Part shown: in pieces, positions 34,864 through 43,530 of the stretch
How positions within the stretch are numbered: position 1 is the stretch's first letter
Layout: each line of letters opens with the position of its first letter
Source of the DNA: Pseudolysinimonas_A sp049651805
GTDB taxonomy: Bacteria; Actinomycetota; Actinomycetes; Actinomycetales; Microbacteriaceae
DNA length: 64,000 nucleotides
Direction: 5' to 3'
NCBI RefSeq assembly: GCF_049651805.1
Contig: NZ_JBASCU010000011.1
Span: 15,793-79,792 of the forward strand
Position numbers and translations under genes: made by a program
The notes under the pieces: model-generated
What the model saw: the letters and a program-made list of their open reading frames with translations, nothing else
Database searches by the model: none
What the model was told of the DNA's origin: nothing

Positions 34864-35394
34864 TCAGGCTCCTGGCGGCGCGGCGTGCTCCGCGGAGGCC
34901 TTGGTGAACTCCCCCGTGCGGAAGAACTGGAAGGCCTTGGCGACTTTCTCGGGTGCTCCGGCGACGACGAGGGTGTCGCCCGGGAAGACCTTGAAGTCGC
35001 CGTCCGGGGCCGGGTTCGCCGACTCGCCGCGCACGACCGCGACGACGGTCACCCCCGGAAGGCCCTTGGTGGTGAGCGACCCGAGCTGCTGCCCGGCGAT
35101 GTGGTGGTCGTAGTCGACGGGGAACCAGTCGATGCTCAGGCCGGGGATCTGGTCCATGCCCGAAAGCGACTCGGTGATGCGGGTGCCGCCGAGCAGCTCG
35201 GCGAGGGTGTGGGCCTCGTCTTCATCCAGCCGCAGCGACACCTTGCGCGCGTCGCCGTCTTCGGCATCCGCGAAGGTGATCAGGTCGCTGTGCCCCGACC
35301 GGTGGGTGATCACCCCGACTTTGCCGCCGTCATCCGTGACGAAGGTGTGCAGCACCCCGACCCCGGGGAGCTTGACCCGCCTGACATCGACCAT
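34864..35394 (-). CDS. KhtT-like regulatory subunit with TrkA-C (RCK_C) domain
   Basis: 176 residues. The N-terminal part (1-80) is a small alpha/beta domain (VKLPGVGVLHTFVTDDGG), and about 95-165 is the RCK_C ligand domain (VVRGES, FPGDTLVVAGAPE). In Bacillus, KhtT controls KhtU and responds to c-di-AMP and pH. The same role is inferred here from the gene pair. Confidence 0.88.
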   Translation of the reverse strand: MVDVRRVKLPGVGVLHTFVTDDGGKVGVITHRSGHSDLITFADAEDGDARKVSLRLDEDEAHTLAELLGGTRITESLSGMDQIPGLSIDWFPVDYDHHIAGQQLGSLTTKGLPGVTVVAVVRGESANPAPDGDFKVFPGDTLVVAGAPEKVAKAFQFFRTGEFTKASAEHAAPPGA

Positions 35395-35418
35395 GGGTCG
35401 AGTCTACGAGCGTGGGGG

Positions 35419-37140
35419 TCAGACCGGGTCGGGCGCCTCGAGCCGTACGCGGTCGGCCGCGACGTCATCGGGCTGCTCCTGACTCGCCCGTTCGGCCTCG
35501 ACCCGCTTCTCATACAGCGCCACTTCTCGGTCGATACGCGCGGCATCCCAGCCGAGCGCTTCGCCCATCAGCGCGGCCGCAACGGGAGCCGCCGCGATGC
35601 CCCGGTCCCACGCCTCGATCGAGATGCGCGTGCGGCGGGCGAGCACGTCATCCAGATGCAGGGCACCCTCGTGCGTCGCGGCGTAGACGACCTCCGCGCC
35701 GATGTAGTCGTCGGCGCCGGGCAGCGGATCGGCGAGCTCGGGGCGGGCACGAATCATGTCGAGCAGCTCGTCGGTCATCACGCCGTAGCGGTTCAGCAGG
35801 TGTTCGACCCGCACCCGGTGCACCCCGTAGGCGCTCGCGATCTTGTGGCGCTTGTTCCATGCCGCCTCGTAGCCTTCCGCGCCGAGCAGGCCGATGTTCT
35901 CGGTGACGCTGTCACTGATCGCGCCGTCGAGCGCGCGCACGGCTTCGTCGACGGCATCCTTCGCCATCACGCGGTAGGTGGTCCACTTGCCGCCCGCCAC
36001 CACCACGAGCCCCGGCACGCTGTGCGCCACGATGTGCTCGCGGCTGAGCTTGCTGGTCTCGTCGCTCTCGCCGGCGAGCAGCGGACGCAACCCGGCGAAC
36101 ACGCCCTCGACATCGTCGCGGGTGAGCTTCGTCGCGAGCACCGAGTTGACGTGGCCCAACAGGTAGTCGATGTCGGCCGCCGTCGCCGCCGGATGCGCCT
36201 TGTCGAGATCCCAGGTCGTGTCGGTCGTGCCGATGAGCCAGTGCCGGCCCCACGGGATGACGAAGAGCACGCTCTTCTCGGTGCGCAACAGCAGCCCGAG
36301 CTTGCTCTGGAACCGGTCGCGCGGCACGACGAGGTGGATGCCCTTGCTCGCGCGCACCTTGAACTGCCCGCGCTCGCCGACCATGGCCTGGGTGTCATCG
36401 GTCCAGACGCCGGTTGCGTTGACGACCTGCTTCGCGAGAATCTCGAACTCCTCGCCGGTCTCTTTGTCTTTCGCCTTCACGCCGGTGACCCGCTGCCCCA
36501 CCTTGAGGAAGCCGATCACCTCGACCCGGCTCGCCGCGTGAGCGCCGTAGAAACTCGCCGTGCGGGCCAGCGTGGCGACGTAGCGCGCGTCATCCACCTG
36601 GGCGTCGTAGTAGGTGAGGCCGCCCGTGAAGGCGTCGGGATGCAGGCTCGGGGCTGCCCGCAGTAGCTGACGCTTCGTGAGATGGCGGTGGTGCGGAACA
36701 CCCGGGGGCCGCAGGCCGGTGTACGAGAACGCGTCGTAGAGCAGCATCCCGGCGCCCACGTACGCACGCTCGAACACGCCCTTCGTGAGCGGGTAGAGGA
36801 AGCGCACCGGCTTCACCAGGTGCGGAGCGAGCCGCTGCAGCAGCAGGCCGCGTTCGATGAGGGCCTCGCGCACGAGGCGGAAGTCGAGTTGCTCGAGGTA
36901 GCGGATGCCGCCGTGCACCAGCTTGCTGCTTCGGCTACTCGTGCCCGAGGCCCAGTCGCGGGCCTCGAGGATGCCGGTGCGCAGACCGCGCGTCACCGCG
37001 TCGAGCGCCGCACCCGTGCCGACGATGCCGCCGCCGATCACCAGGATGTCGAGCTCCTTGGCCCGCATGTTGGCGATCGCGGAGGCGCGTTCCTCGGGCC
37101 CGAGGCGATTGGATCGGGTGACGGTCTTTCGGGGAACCAT
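35419..37140 (-). CDS. glpD: Aerobic glycerol-3-phosphate dehydrogenase
   Basis: 573-residue FAD enzyme oxidising glycerol-3-phosphate to DHAP with transfer of electrons to quinone. The FAD-binding start ILVIGGGIVGTGAALDAV, the motif SSRSSKLVHGGIRYLE and the C-terminal DAO_C domain are complete. ATG 37140 is preferred over a TTG at 37146 because CCAAGG lies at the right spacing. It overlaps the guaB3 stop region, so it is part of that transcript. No glpK or glpF neighbour is present here; the channel and DHA kinase lie at 7-12 kb. Confidence 0.96.
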   Translation of the reverse strand: MVPRKTVTRSNRLGPEERASAIANMRAKELDILVIGGGIVGTGAALDAVTRGLRTGILEARDWASGTSSRSSKLVHGGIRYLEQLDFRLVREALIERGLLLQRLAPHLVKPVRFLYPLTKGVFERAYVGAGMLLYDAFSYTGLRPPGVPHHRHLTKRQLLRAAPSLHPDAFTGGLTYYDAQVDDARYVATLARTASFYGAHAASRVEVIGFLKVGQRVTGVKAKDKETGEEFEILAKQVVNATGVWTDDTQAMVGERGQFKVRASKGIHLVVPRDRFQSKLGLLLRTEKSVLFVIPWGRHWLIGTTDTTWDLDKAHPAATAADIDYLLGHVNSVLATKLTRDDVEGVFAGLRPLLAGESDETSKLSREHIVAHSVPGLVVVAGGKWTTYRVMAKDAVDEAVRALDGAISDSVTENIGLLGAEGYEAAWNKRHKIASAYGVHRVRVEHLLNRYGVMTDELLDMIRARPELADPLPGADDYIGAEVVYAATHEGALHLDDVLARRTRISIEAWDRGIAAAPVAAALMGEALGWDAARIDREVALYEKRVEAERASQEQPDDVAADRVRLEAPDPV

Positions 37141-37142
37141 GC

Positions 37143-38264
37143 TCAACCTTGGTGGTAGGGGGCGATGACGACCTCGACCCGTTGGAATTCCTTCAGGTCG
37201 GAGTACCCTGTCGTGGCCATCGAACGCCGCAGCGCCCCGATGAGGTTCATGCGGCCGTCGGCGGTGTCGGCGGGGCCGAACAGCAGCTTCTCGAGCGGCG
37301 CGACCGTTCCGACCTCAACCCGGTGCCCGCGCGGCAGCTCCGGATGCCGGGCCTCCGACCCCCAGTGCCAGCCGCCGCCCGGCGCCTCCGCCGTGCGGGC
37401 GAGGGTCGAGCCGAGCATGACGGCGTCGGCACCCACCGAGATCGCCTTCACGATGTCGCCGCTCGTGCCGAGGCCGCCGTCGGCGATGACATGCACGTAG
37501 CGTCCACCCGACTCGTCGAGGTAGTCGCGGCGCGCCCCCGCGACATCCGCCACCGCCGTCGCCATCGGGGCGTGGATGCCGAGGCTGCTGCGGGTCGTGC
37601 TCGCGGCACCGCCCCCGAAACCGACGAGCACACCGGCGGCGCCCGTGCGCATGAGGTGAAGCGCTGCCGTGTAAGTGCTGGCGCCGCCCACGATGACCGG
37701 CACGTCGAGTTCGTAGATGAACTTCTTGAGGTTCAGCGGTTCGACGCCCTTGCTCACGTGCTCAGCCGACACCGTCGTGCCACGGATCACGAAGAGGTCG
37801 ACGCCGGCGTCGATGACGGTCTTGTAGTGCTCCTGCGTGAGCTGGGGGCTGAGCGCGGCGGCGACCGGAACGCCGGCCGCCCGGATCTCGGCGATGCGCT
37901 CCTTCAGCAGGTTGGGCTTGATGGGCTCGGCGTAGATCTCCTGGAGTCGCTTCGTCGCGCCCTCCGCCTTGAGACCGCGGATCTCCTTCAGAATCTTGTC
38001 GGCATCCTCGTATCGGGTCCAGACCCCCTCGAGGTCGAGCACGCCCAGGCCGCCGAGCTTGCCGATCGCGATCGCCGTCGCCGGGCTCACCACGGAATCC
38101 ATCGGCGCCGCCAGCACCGGGATGTCGAAGGTGAACGCGTCGATCGTCCACGAGACGCTCACGTCGTGCGGATCGCGGGTGCGCCGACTCGGCACCACCG
38201 CGATGTCGTCGAACGCGTAGGCCCGCCTGGCGCGCTTGGCCCGCCCGATCTCGATGTCGCTCAC
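37143..38264 (-). CDS. guaB3: GuaB3-type IMP dehydrogenase homologue without CBS domains
   Basis: 373-residue TIM barrel related to IMP dehydrogenase and GMP reductase, lacking the two CBS domains present in GuaB. Alignment with the neighbouring GuaB shows VGFGGGAASTTR where GuaB has VGVGPGSICTTR. The catalytic Cys is therefore replaced by Ser. The mobile RY flap (VSYRG in GuaB) has no obvious counterpart. The phosphate-binding IADGGLGTSGDI is kept. Its reaction is uncertain; a regulatory or reductase-like role is possible. It lies downstream of guaB, separated by the inverted-repeat cassette. Confidence 0.9.
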   Translation of the reverse strand: MSDIEIGRAKRARRAYAFDDIAVVPSRRTRDPHDVSVSWTIDAFTFDIPVLAAPMDSVVSPATAIAIGKLGGLGVLDLEGVWTRYEDADKILKEIRGLKAEGATKRLQEIYAEPIKPNLLKERIAEIRAAGVPVAAALSPQLTQEHYKTVIDAGVDLFVIRGTTVSAEHVSKGVEPLNLKKFIYELDVPVIVGGASTYTAALHLMRTGAAGVLVGFGGGAASTTRSSLGIHAPMATAVADVAGARRDYLDESGGRYVHVIADGGLGTSGDIVKAISVGADAVMLGSTLARTAEAPGGGWHWGSEARHPELPRGHRVEVGTVAPLEKLLFGPADTADGRMNLIGALRRSMATTGYSDLKEFQRVEVVIAPYHQG

Positions 38265-38284
38265 CCGTCGAGCCTACTTTCTCC

Positions 38285-38320
38285 CGCCATAGAGGGTTCT
38301 ACGACGCTCGGGACCCCCGC
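38285..38320 (+). repeat. Left 36-bp inverted repeat of the AbiEi-like cassette
   Basis: Begins CGCCATAGAGGGTTCT and continues GACGCTCGGG. It matches the reverse complement of 39441-39476 at 33 of 36 positions, the outer 16 bp being identical. It contains the stop codon and last codons of the AbiEi-like gene, and lies 20 bp upstream of the guaB3 start codon. Confidence 0.93.
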
Positions 38321-39303
38321 GCGCGCGGTTCCGTCGTGACGAAACGCCTTCCCTCGAGCGAGAGCCGCCCCCGCGGAATCCCCGCATCGCTCAGAATCCG
38401 GGCGAGCAGCAGCGGGTTGCGCACCTCGTCGGTGACGAGGCGAAGCACTCCGGACACCAGCCGCCGCAGGCGATCCTCCCGGCGCTTCTCACGCCACACC
38501 ACCGCAGACGGATCGCCTCCCGTGTACTCATCGCGCGTGTACTTGACCTTGCCGTCGAACTCCCCCGCGACATCGACCGATTCCCAGTAGTAGTCGGACT
38601 CCATCCCGCCCTCGTCGTCTTGCCACCCGCGCTGCAGCTGAGGGGTCTCGAAGCCGAGCGCATGGATGGCTGCGCGCCCTTCGCTCTCGCCCACGGAATC
38701 CGACAGCGACGTCGAGAACGCAAGAACACGAGCAAGCGCCGCCGAGCCGCGCGCGAAGGCGGCGCGGTCGAGCTCTGCCCAGAGTTCCTCGAGCCGGATC
38801 GCATCCGGGTCGCGTCGCCACTGCACGCGGTCGGCGATCGCGACGCCACGTCCAAAGCTCGTCGTGCGCGCGTGATCGAGTACGGTGCGCGCCAACCCGG
38901 TGACCGGGATGCCGTCGACGTCGAATCGCTCGGCGCGGTCGAATGACACGCACGAGCGTCTGACACCCGGCTCGCTGGAGCCACCGCCGGGGTACGGCAC
39001 GAGCAAGCTGACGTCGGAGCGATCTCGGGCGGCATACGGCAGCCCCCAGATCGCGGCGGCAGAGGTGCCCGCGACGAGGAACTCGCCGCGAACCCGTCGA
39101 ATCGTCGCGCGGATGGTGAGGATGTGGCGCTCGCCGGGCTCGAGGGCGTCCCAGACCTCGCGCAGACAATAGGAGCCACGCCGAACTCGCACGAGGTGCC
39201 CGCGACGACAGGCATCCCGAAGCGCACGCCCGGAACCTCCCGCCGACTCGGCCTCGTCGACATGGATCAGAACGTCGGGTACGGCTGATGTCAGGGTCTT
39301 CAT
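38299..39303 (-). CDS. AbiEi-like antitoxin-domain protein with nuclease-like C-terminus
   Basis: 334 residues. The first 60 residues form an AbiEi-type winged helix (RRGHLVRVRRGSYCLREVW), followed by the AbiEi C-terminal domain (AGTSAAAIWGLP). Residues about 225-300 look like a PD-(D/E)XK or DUF559-type nuclease core, with Glu in ESDYYW and the GEFDGKVKY strand. No AbiEii toxin is adjacent, so this is an orphan. A -10-like GATAAT lies at 39327-39332 on the reverse strand. The gene is bracketed by 36-bp inverted repeats and interrupts the guaB-guaB3 run, which suggests mobility. The actual function is unknown. Confidence 0.8.
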   Translation of the reverse strand: MKTLTSAVPDVLIHVDEAESAGGSGRALRDACRRGHLVRVRRGSYCLREVWDALEPGERHILTIRATIRRVRGEFLVAGTSAAAIWGLPYAARDRSDVSLLVPYPGGGSSEPGVRRSCVSFDRAERFDVDGIPVTGLARTVLDHARTTSFGRGVAIADRVQWRRDPDAIRLEELWAELDRAAFARGSAALARVLAFSTSLSDSVGESEGRAAIHALGFETPQLQRGWQDDEGGMESDYYWESVDVAGEFDGKVKYTRDEYTGGDPSAVVWREKRREDRLRRLVSGVLRLVTDEVRNPLLLARILSDAGIPRGRLSLEGRRFVTTEPRARGSRAS

Positions 39304-39440
39304 GGCACCAAGATCGCCCGTCAGCGATTATCACGCGGCGGCCGGGCCCACGTCCGTGAAATCGAGTTCGCGATTCGACGCGGTGGAGGAGCCGACGACC
39401 GCGCCGACGGAACCCCTCGCGACCTCGCGGGGCCCCGCAC

Positions 39441-39476
39441 GCGGGGTTCCCGAGCGTCACAGAACCCTCTATGGCG
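39441..39476 (-). repeat. Right 36-bp inverted repeat of the AbiEi-like cassette
   Basis: Reverse complement begins CGCCATAGAGGGTTCTGTG; 33 of 36 bases match the left copy. It lies 138 bp upstream of the AbiEi-like start and 13 bp beyond the guaB stop. A few matching bases continue inward in GC-rich sequence. The region 39304-39440 otherwise holds only the gene's promoter candidate. Confidence 0.93.
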
Positions 39477-39489
39477 CGCGGCTACGGCG

Positions 39490-40992
39490 CTACGAGGAGT
39501 AGTTGGGCGCCTCGACGGTCATCTGGATGTCGTGGGGGTGCGACTCTTTCAGGCCGGCGGGGGTGATGCGCACGAATTTGCCTCGGGCCTTCAGCTCGGG
39601 GATGGTGCGGGCTCCGACGTAGAACATCGATTGCCGCAGGCCGCCCATGAGCTGGTACACGGTCGCCGCCAACGAACCCCGATACGAGACCCGGCCCTCG
39701 ATGCCCTCGGCGATGAGCTGGGCATCCGAGGGCACGTCGGCCTGGAAGTAGCGGTCGCGCGAGTACGGGGTCTTCTTGCCGCGGTCGCTCATCGCGCCGA
39801 TCGAGCCCATGCCGCGGTAGTTCTTGAACTGTTTGCCGTTGACGTAGACGAGGTCGCCGGGGCTCTCGTCGGTGCCGGCGAGCAGCGAGCCGAGCATGAC
39901 GGTGTCGGCGCCCGCGACGAGGGCCTTCGCGATGTCGCCCGAGTACTGCAACCCGCCGTCGGCGATCACCGGGATGCCGGTCTCACGCGCCGCGAGCGAC
40001 GCCTCGTAGACGGCGGTCACCTGCGGCACTCCGACTCCCGCGACGACGCGCGTCGTGCAGATCGAGCCCGGGCCCACGCCCACCTTGATCGCGTCGGCCC
40101 CCGCGTCGATGAGCGACTGGGCACCGGAGCGGGTCGCGACGTTGCCGCCGATGATGTCGATGGCCGAGAAACCCGTGTCGCGCTTCAGGCGCCCGATGAT
40201 CTCCAGCACGCCCGCCGAGTCGCCGTTCGCCGTGTCGACGACGATCACGTCGACACCGGCATCCCGCAGCGCCCCCGCGCGGTCCCAGGCATCCCCGAAG
40301 AACCCGATCGCCGCGCCGACCCGCAGCCGGCCCGCGTCATCCTTGGTCGCGTTGGGGTACTTCTCGCTCTTGTCGAAGTCCTTCACCGTGATGAGCCCCT
40401 GCAGGCGCCCGTCGGCATCGACGAGCGGCAGCTTCTCGATCTTGTGTTGCGCGAAGATGGCGACCGCGTCATCCGGGTCGATGCCCACCGGCGCCGTGAT
40501 GAGTGGCATCTTCGTCATCACGTCGCGCACGAGGGTCGAGGCCTTCTCGAACGGCGACACGAAACGCATGTCGCGGTTGGTGATGATGCCGACCAGCCGA
40601 CCGTCGCCCTCGATGACCGGCAGACCCGACACCCGGAACTGCCCGCACAGCGCGTCGACCTCGGCGACCGTCGCGTCGGGCGTCGTCGTGACGGGGTTGG
40701 AGATCATCCCCGACTCGCTGCGCTTCACCTTGTCGACGTGGGTGGCCTGGTCCTCGATCGAGAGGTTGCGGTGCAGCACCCCGATGCCACCCTGACGCGC
40801 CATCGCGATCGCCATACGCGACTCGGTGACGGTGTCCATCGCGCTCGACAGCAGCGGCGCGTACACCTCGATGCGCTTGGTGAGCCGGGATGCCGTCTCG
40901 GCTTCGCTGGGGATCACGTCGGTGTGGCCGGGCAGCAGCATGACGTCGTCGTAGGTGAGTCCGACGAATCCGAAGGGATCGGGCTGGTCCAT
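39490..40992 (-). CDS. guaB: IMP dehydrogenase
   Basis: 500 residues. A TIM barrel is interrupted by a CBS-domain pair (about 95-215: NPVTTTPDATVAEV and MPLITAPVGIDPDDAV). The active-site Cys is in GPGSICTTR and the flap Arg-Tyr pair is represented by VSYRG. It oxidises IMP to XMP, the committed step to GMP. GAGGACACC precedes the ATG. The product of guaA further on completes the pathway. Confidence 0.98.
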   Translation of the reverse strand: MDQPDPFGFVGLTYDDVMLLPGHTDVIPSEAETASRLTKRIEVYAPLLSSAMDTVTESRMAIAMARQGGIGVLHRNLSIEDQATHVDKVKRSESGMISNPVTTTPDATVAEVDALCGQFRVSGLPVIEGDGRLVGIITNRDMRFVSPFEKASTLVRDVMTKMPLITAPVGIDPDDAVAIFAQHKIEKLPLVDADGRLQGLITVKDFDKSEKYPNATKDDAGRLRVGAAIGFFGDAWDRAGALRDAGVDVIVVDTANGDSAGVLEIIGRLKRDTGFSAIDIIGGNVATRSGAQSLIDAGADAIKVGVGPGSICTTRVVAGVGVPQVTAVYEASLAARETGIPVIADGGLQYSGDIAKALVAGADTVMLGSLLAGTDESPGDLVYVNGKQFKNYRGMGSIGAMSDRGKKTPYSRDRYFQADVPSDAQLIAEGIEGRVSYRGSLAATVYQLMGGLRQSMFYVGARTIPELKARGKFVRITPAGLKESHPHDIQMTVEAPNYSS

Positions 40993-41012
40993 GGTGTCCT
41001 CGCAGAACCGGA

Positions 41013-41018
41013 GTTATA
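41013..41018 (-). promoter_or_regulatory. -10 element of the guaB promoter
   Basis: TATAAC on the reverse strand, 20 nt upstream of the guaB ATG. No convincing -35 is seen at the usual distance. Confidence 0.45.
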
Positions 41019-41073
41019 AGGCAGGATGCGCACCTGGCTGCCGCGATGAAGCCCGGTACTCGATGTTAACGGC

Positions 41074-41102
41074 TTGGAGCCTCACGAATTCCGTTCCATA
41101 CT
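41074..41102 (+). promoter_or_regulatory. Promoter of the livHMGF operon
   Basis: TTGGAG (41074-41079) and CATACT (41097-41102) with a 17-nt spacer. It predicts a leader of about 100 nt before livH. The shared guaB-livH region (40993-41207) shows nothing else distinct. Confidence 0.5.
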
Positions 41103-41207
41103 GGGGCGAGCCCGAATGGCTGCCCGAAACACGAAGGCAACAATCCGCGGCTAGCGTCAATGCAGACGCGCGTCTGGTTCGGACGCGCCGCCGAACCTGG
41201 AGGTCCC

Positions 41208-42545
41208 GTGTCCTTGGTCCGATCGGCGACTCCGGCGCCCTCGCAGCGCCGCCGTCGTCTCGCGGGCGCCTTCGTCGCAGTTCTGGCAGGCCTCATCGGT
41301 CTGCAACTGCTCGTGCCGCTGGCCGCGCACGCCGACGAAGTCGATACCGACAAGTACCCCTACCGCGTGAGCGGCAACGTTCAGCTCGACAACGTGCCGC
41401 TCGACGGCGTCGAGCTGAACGTCAAAGGCAACGGCATCGACACCGATGTCGAAACCGACGAGAACGGCCAGTGGGCCGTCGGGGTGCCCGAGAGGAACGC
41501 CGACTACACGGTGACCCTCAACGAGGACACCTTGCCCGAGGGCATCGCCGTCGTCGAGGAGGGCAACGAGACTCCGAACGTCAAGGAGGTCACCGTCGGC
41601 CCGGGCGGCCGGGTGACCGCGAACTACTTCATCGGTGAGGGCACGCGCAACGTCACCGGCATCTTCGACGTCGTGGTCGAGCGGGTGATCAACGGCCTGA
41701 GCTTCGGCCTCATGCTGGCGCTCGCCGCCATCGGCCTGTCGCTCGTGTACGGCACGACCGGTATCTCGAACTTCGCCCACGCCGAGATGGTGACCTTCGG
41801 CGCGATCACGACCTTCTTCTTCGCCAACATCTCGGGCTGGCCGATCTGGGTCGCCATGCCGATCGCGGTGGTGCTGAGCGCGGCACTCGGCTTGGGTCTG
41901 GATGTCGCGGTCTGGCGTCCGCTGCGGCGCAAGCGGGTGGGACTCGTGCAGCTGATGATCGTGAGCATCGGGTTGTCGCTCGCGCTGCGCTACACCTACC
42001 AGTACTTCATCGGCGGCGACACCGAACAGCTCCCGGGGGCGACCGCAGCGGGCATCGACCTGTTCGGCTCCGTCTCGATGACCGTCATCGACATGGTGAG
42101 CATCGTCATCAGCATCGTCGCGCTCCTGGCCTTCGCCGCCTGGCTGCTGTTCACCCGCATCGGCAAGGCGACTCGCGCGATCTCCGACAACCCGTCGCTC
42201 GCCGCAGCTTCGGGCATCGACGTCGACCGGGTCGTGCGCATCGTGTGGGTGCTCGCCGGTGGGCTCGCGGGGCTCGCGGGCGTGCTGTTCGCCTACTACC
42301 GGCCGGGGTTGAAGTGGGACATGGGTGGCGAGGTTTTGCTGCTGCTGTTCGCCGCCGTGACCCTCGGCGGCCTCGGCACCGCCTTCGGAGCCGCTGTCGG
42401 GGCGATCGTCATCGGCCTGGTCGTCGAGGTGTCAACCCTCTGGATCCCCGCGGACCTCCGCTTCGCGGCTCCGCTGCTCGTACTCATCGTCATCCTGCTG
42501 TTCCGGCCCCAGGGAATCCTCGGCCGCCGCGAGAGGATCGGATAA
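41208..42545 (+). CDS. livH: Branched-chain amino-acid-type ABC permease LivH with secreted N-terminal domain
   Basis: 445 residues. Residues 1-45 are a signal-like sequence ending at AHA/DEV. Residues about 46-140 form a small beta-sandwich resembling carboxypeptidase-regulatory-like folds (VSGNVQLDNVPLDGVELNVKG, then DENGQWAVGVP). LivH proper, with about eight membrane segments, begins near residue 150 (VVERVINGLSFGLMLALAAIG). Usual LivH proteins are about 290-300 residues, so the extension is a real addition. GTG 41208 is preceded by CTGGAGG at good spacing. The extra domain could dock the substrate-binding lipoprotein. Confidence 0.92.
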   Translation: MSLVRSATPAPSQRRRRLAGAFVAVLAGLIGLQLLVPLAAHADEVDTDKYPYRVSGNVQLDNVPLDGVELNVKGNGIDTDVETDENGQWAVGVPERNADYTVTLNEDTLPEGIAVVEEGNETPNVKEVTVGPGGRVTANYFIGEGTRNVTGIFDVVVERVINGLSFGLMLALAAIGLSLVYGTTGISNFAHAEMVTFGAITTFFFANISGWPIWVAMPIAVVLSAALGLGLDVAVWRPLRRKRVGLVQLMIVSIGLSLALRYTYQYFIGGDTEQLPGATAAGIDLFGSVSMTVIDMVSIVISIVALLAFAAWLLFTRIGKATRAISDNPSLAAASGIDVDRVVRIVWVLAGGLAGLAGVLFAYYRPGLKWDMGGEVLLLLFAAVTLGGLGTAFGAAVGAIVIGLVVEVSTLWIPADLRFAAPLLVLIVILLFRPQGILGRRERIG

Positions 42546-42549
42546 CCCC

Positions 42550-43530
42550 ATGGACTGGCTTCAGATCCTCGAAAACAGTGCGTCGTCGATCATCTCGCCG
42601 GCGACGATCGCTTACGCCCTGGCCGCGCTCGGCCTGGCCGTGCACTTCGGCTACGCCGGACTGCTCAACATGGGTATCGCCGGCTTCATGGCCCTCGGCG
42701 CATACGGCTACGCGATCACCATCCTCACCTTCGGGCTGCCGTGGTACGTCGGTGTGTTGGTCGGCATCGTCGCGTCGCTGATCTTCGCGCTCATCCTCGG
42801 CATCCCGACGCTGCGGTTGCGAGGCGACTACCTCGCGATCGTGACCATCGCGGCCGCCGAGGTGTTGCGCCTGCTGTTCCTCACCTCGGCGTTCGACGAC
42901 GTCACCGGTTCGGCCGACGGCCTGAGCGGCTATCACACCGAGTTCCGCGCCAACAACCCGATCCCGCAGGGCACCTACGGGTTCGGGCCGTGGGAGTACA
43001 CCGAGATCGGCTGGTGGGTGCGCATCCTGGGCTTCATCGCCCTCGCGCTGGCCGCCCTCGTCGTCTACCGACTGGTGAACAGCCCGTGGGGCCGGGTGCT
43101 GAAGGGCATCCGCGAAGACGAGGATGCCGTGCGCTCGCTGGGCAAGAACGTGTTCGGCTACAAGCTGCAGGCCCTCATGCTCGGCGGTGGGATCGCGGCC
43201 CTGGGCGGCATCATCTACGCGATGGACCGCAACGTGAACTCGGGGGTCTACGTGACCTCGCTGACGTTCTTCGTCTACACGGCGCTGTTGCTCGGAGGCG
43301 CGGCGACGGTGTTCGGCCCGCTGCTCGGTTCGGTCATCTTCTGGGTGATCCAGACCTTCCTCGGCAACCTGCTGCCCGCGCTGGTCGCGGCCGACATCCT
43401 GCCGTTCATGTCGACGATCCAGGCGGCGACGGTGCGCTTCATCCTCACCGGCATCGCCCTCATGTTGATCGTCATATTCAGGCCGCAAGGCATCCTCGGC
43501 AACAAGAAGGAGCTGACCTTTGTCAAGTGA
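42550..43530 (+). CDS. livM: Branched-chain amino-acid-type ABC permease LivM
   Basis: 326 residues with about nine membrane segments and the family signature LRGDYLAIVTIAAAEVLRL, plus GIREDEDAVRSLGKNVF for ATPase coupling. It starts 4 bp after livH and overlaps livG by 11 bp, so translation is coupled along the operon. Confidence 0.95.
   Translation: MDWLQILENSASSIISPATIAYALAALGLAVHFGYAGLLNMGIAGFMALGAYGYAITILTFGLPWYVGVLVGIVASLIFALILGIPTLRLRGDYLAIVTIAAAEVLRLLFLTSAFDDVTGSADGLSGYHTEFRANNPIPQGTYGFGPWEYTEIGWWVRILGFIALALAALVVYRLVNSPWGRVLKGIREDEDAVRSLGKNVFGYKLQALMLGGGIAALGGIIYAMDRNVNSGVYVTSLTFFVYTALLLGGAATVFGPLLGSVIFWVIQTFLGNLLPALVAADILPFMSTIQAATVRFILTGIALMLIVIFRPQGILGNKKELTFVK

Noticed and set aside
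37140..37146. TTG start for glpD adding two residues
   Set aside because: The ATG at 37140 has a ribosome-binding site at suitable spacing and matches the family start.
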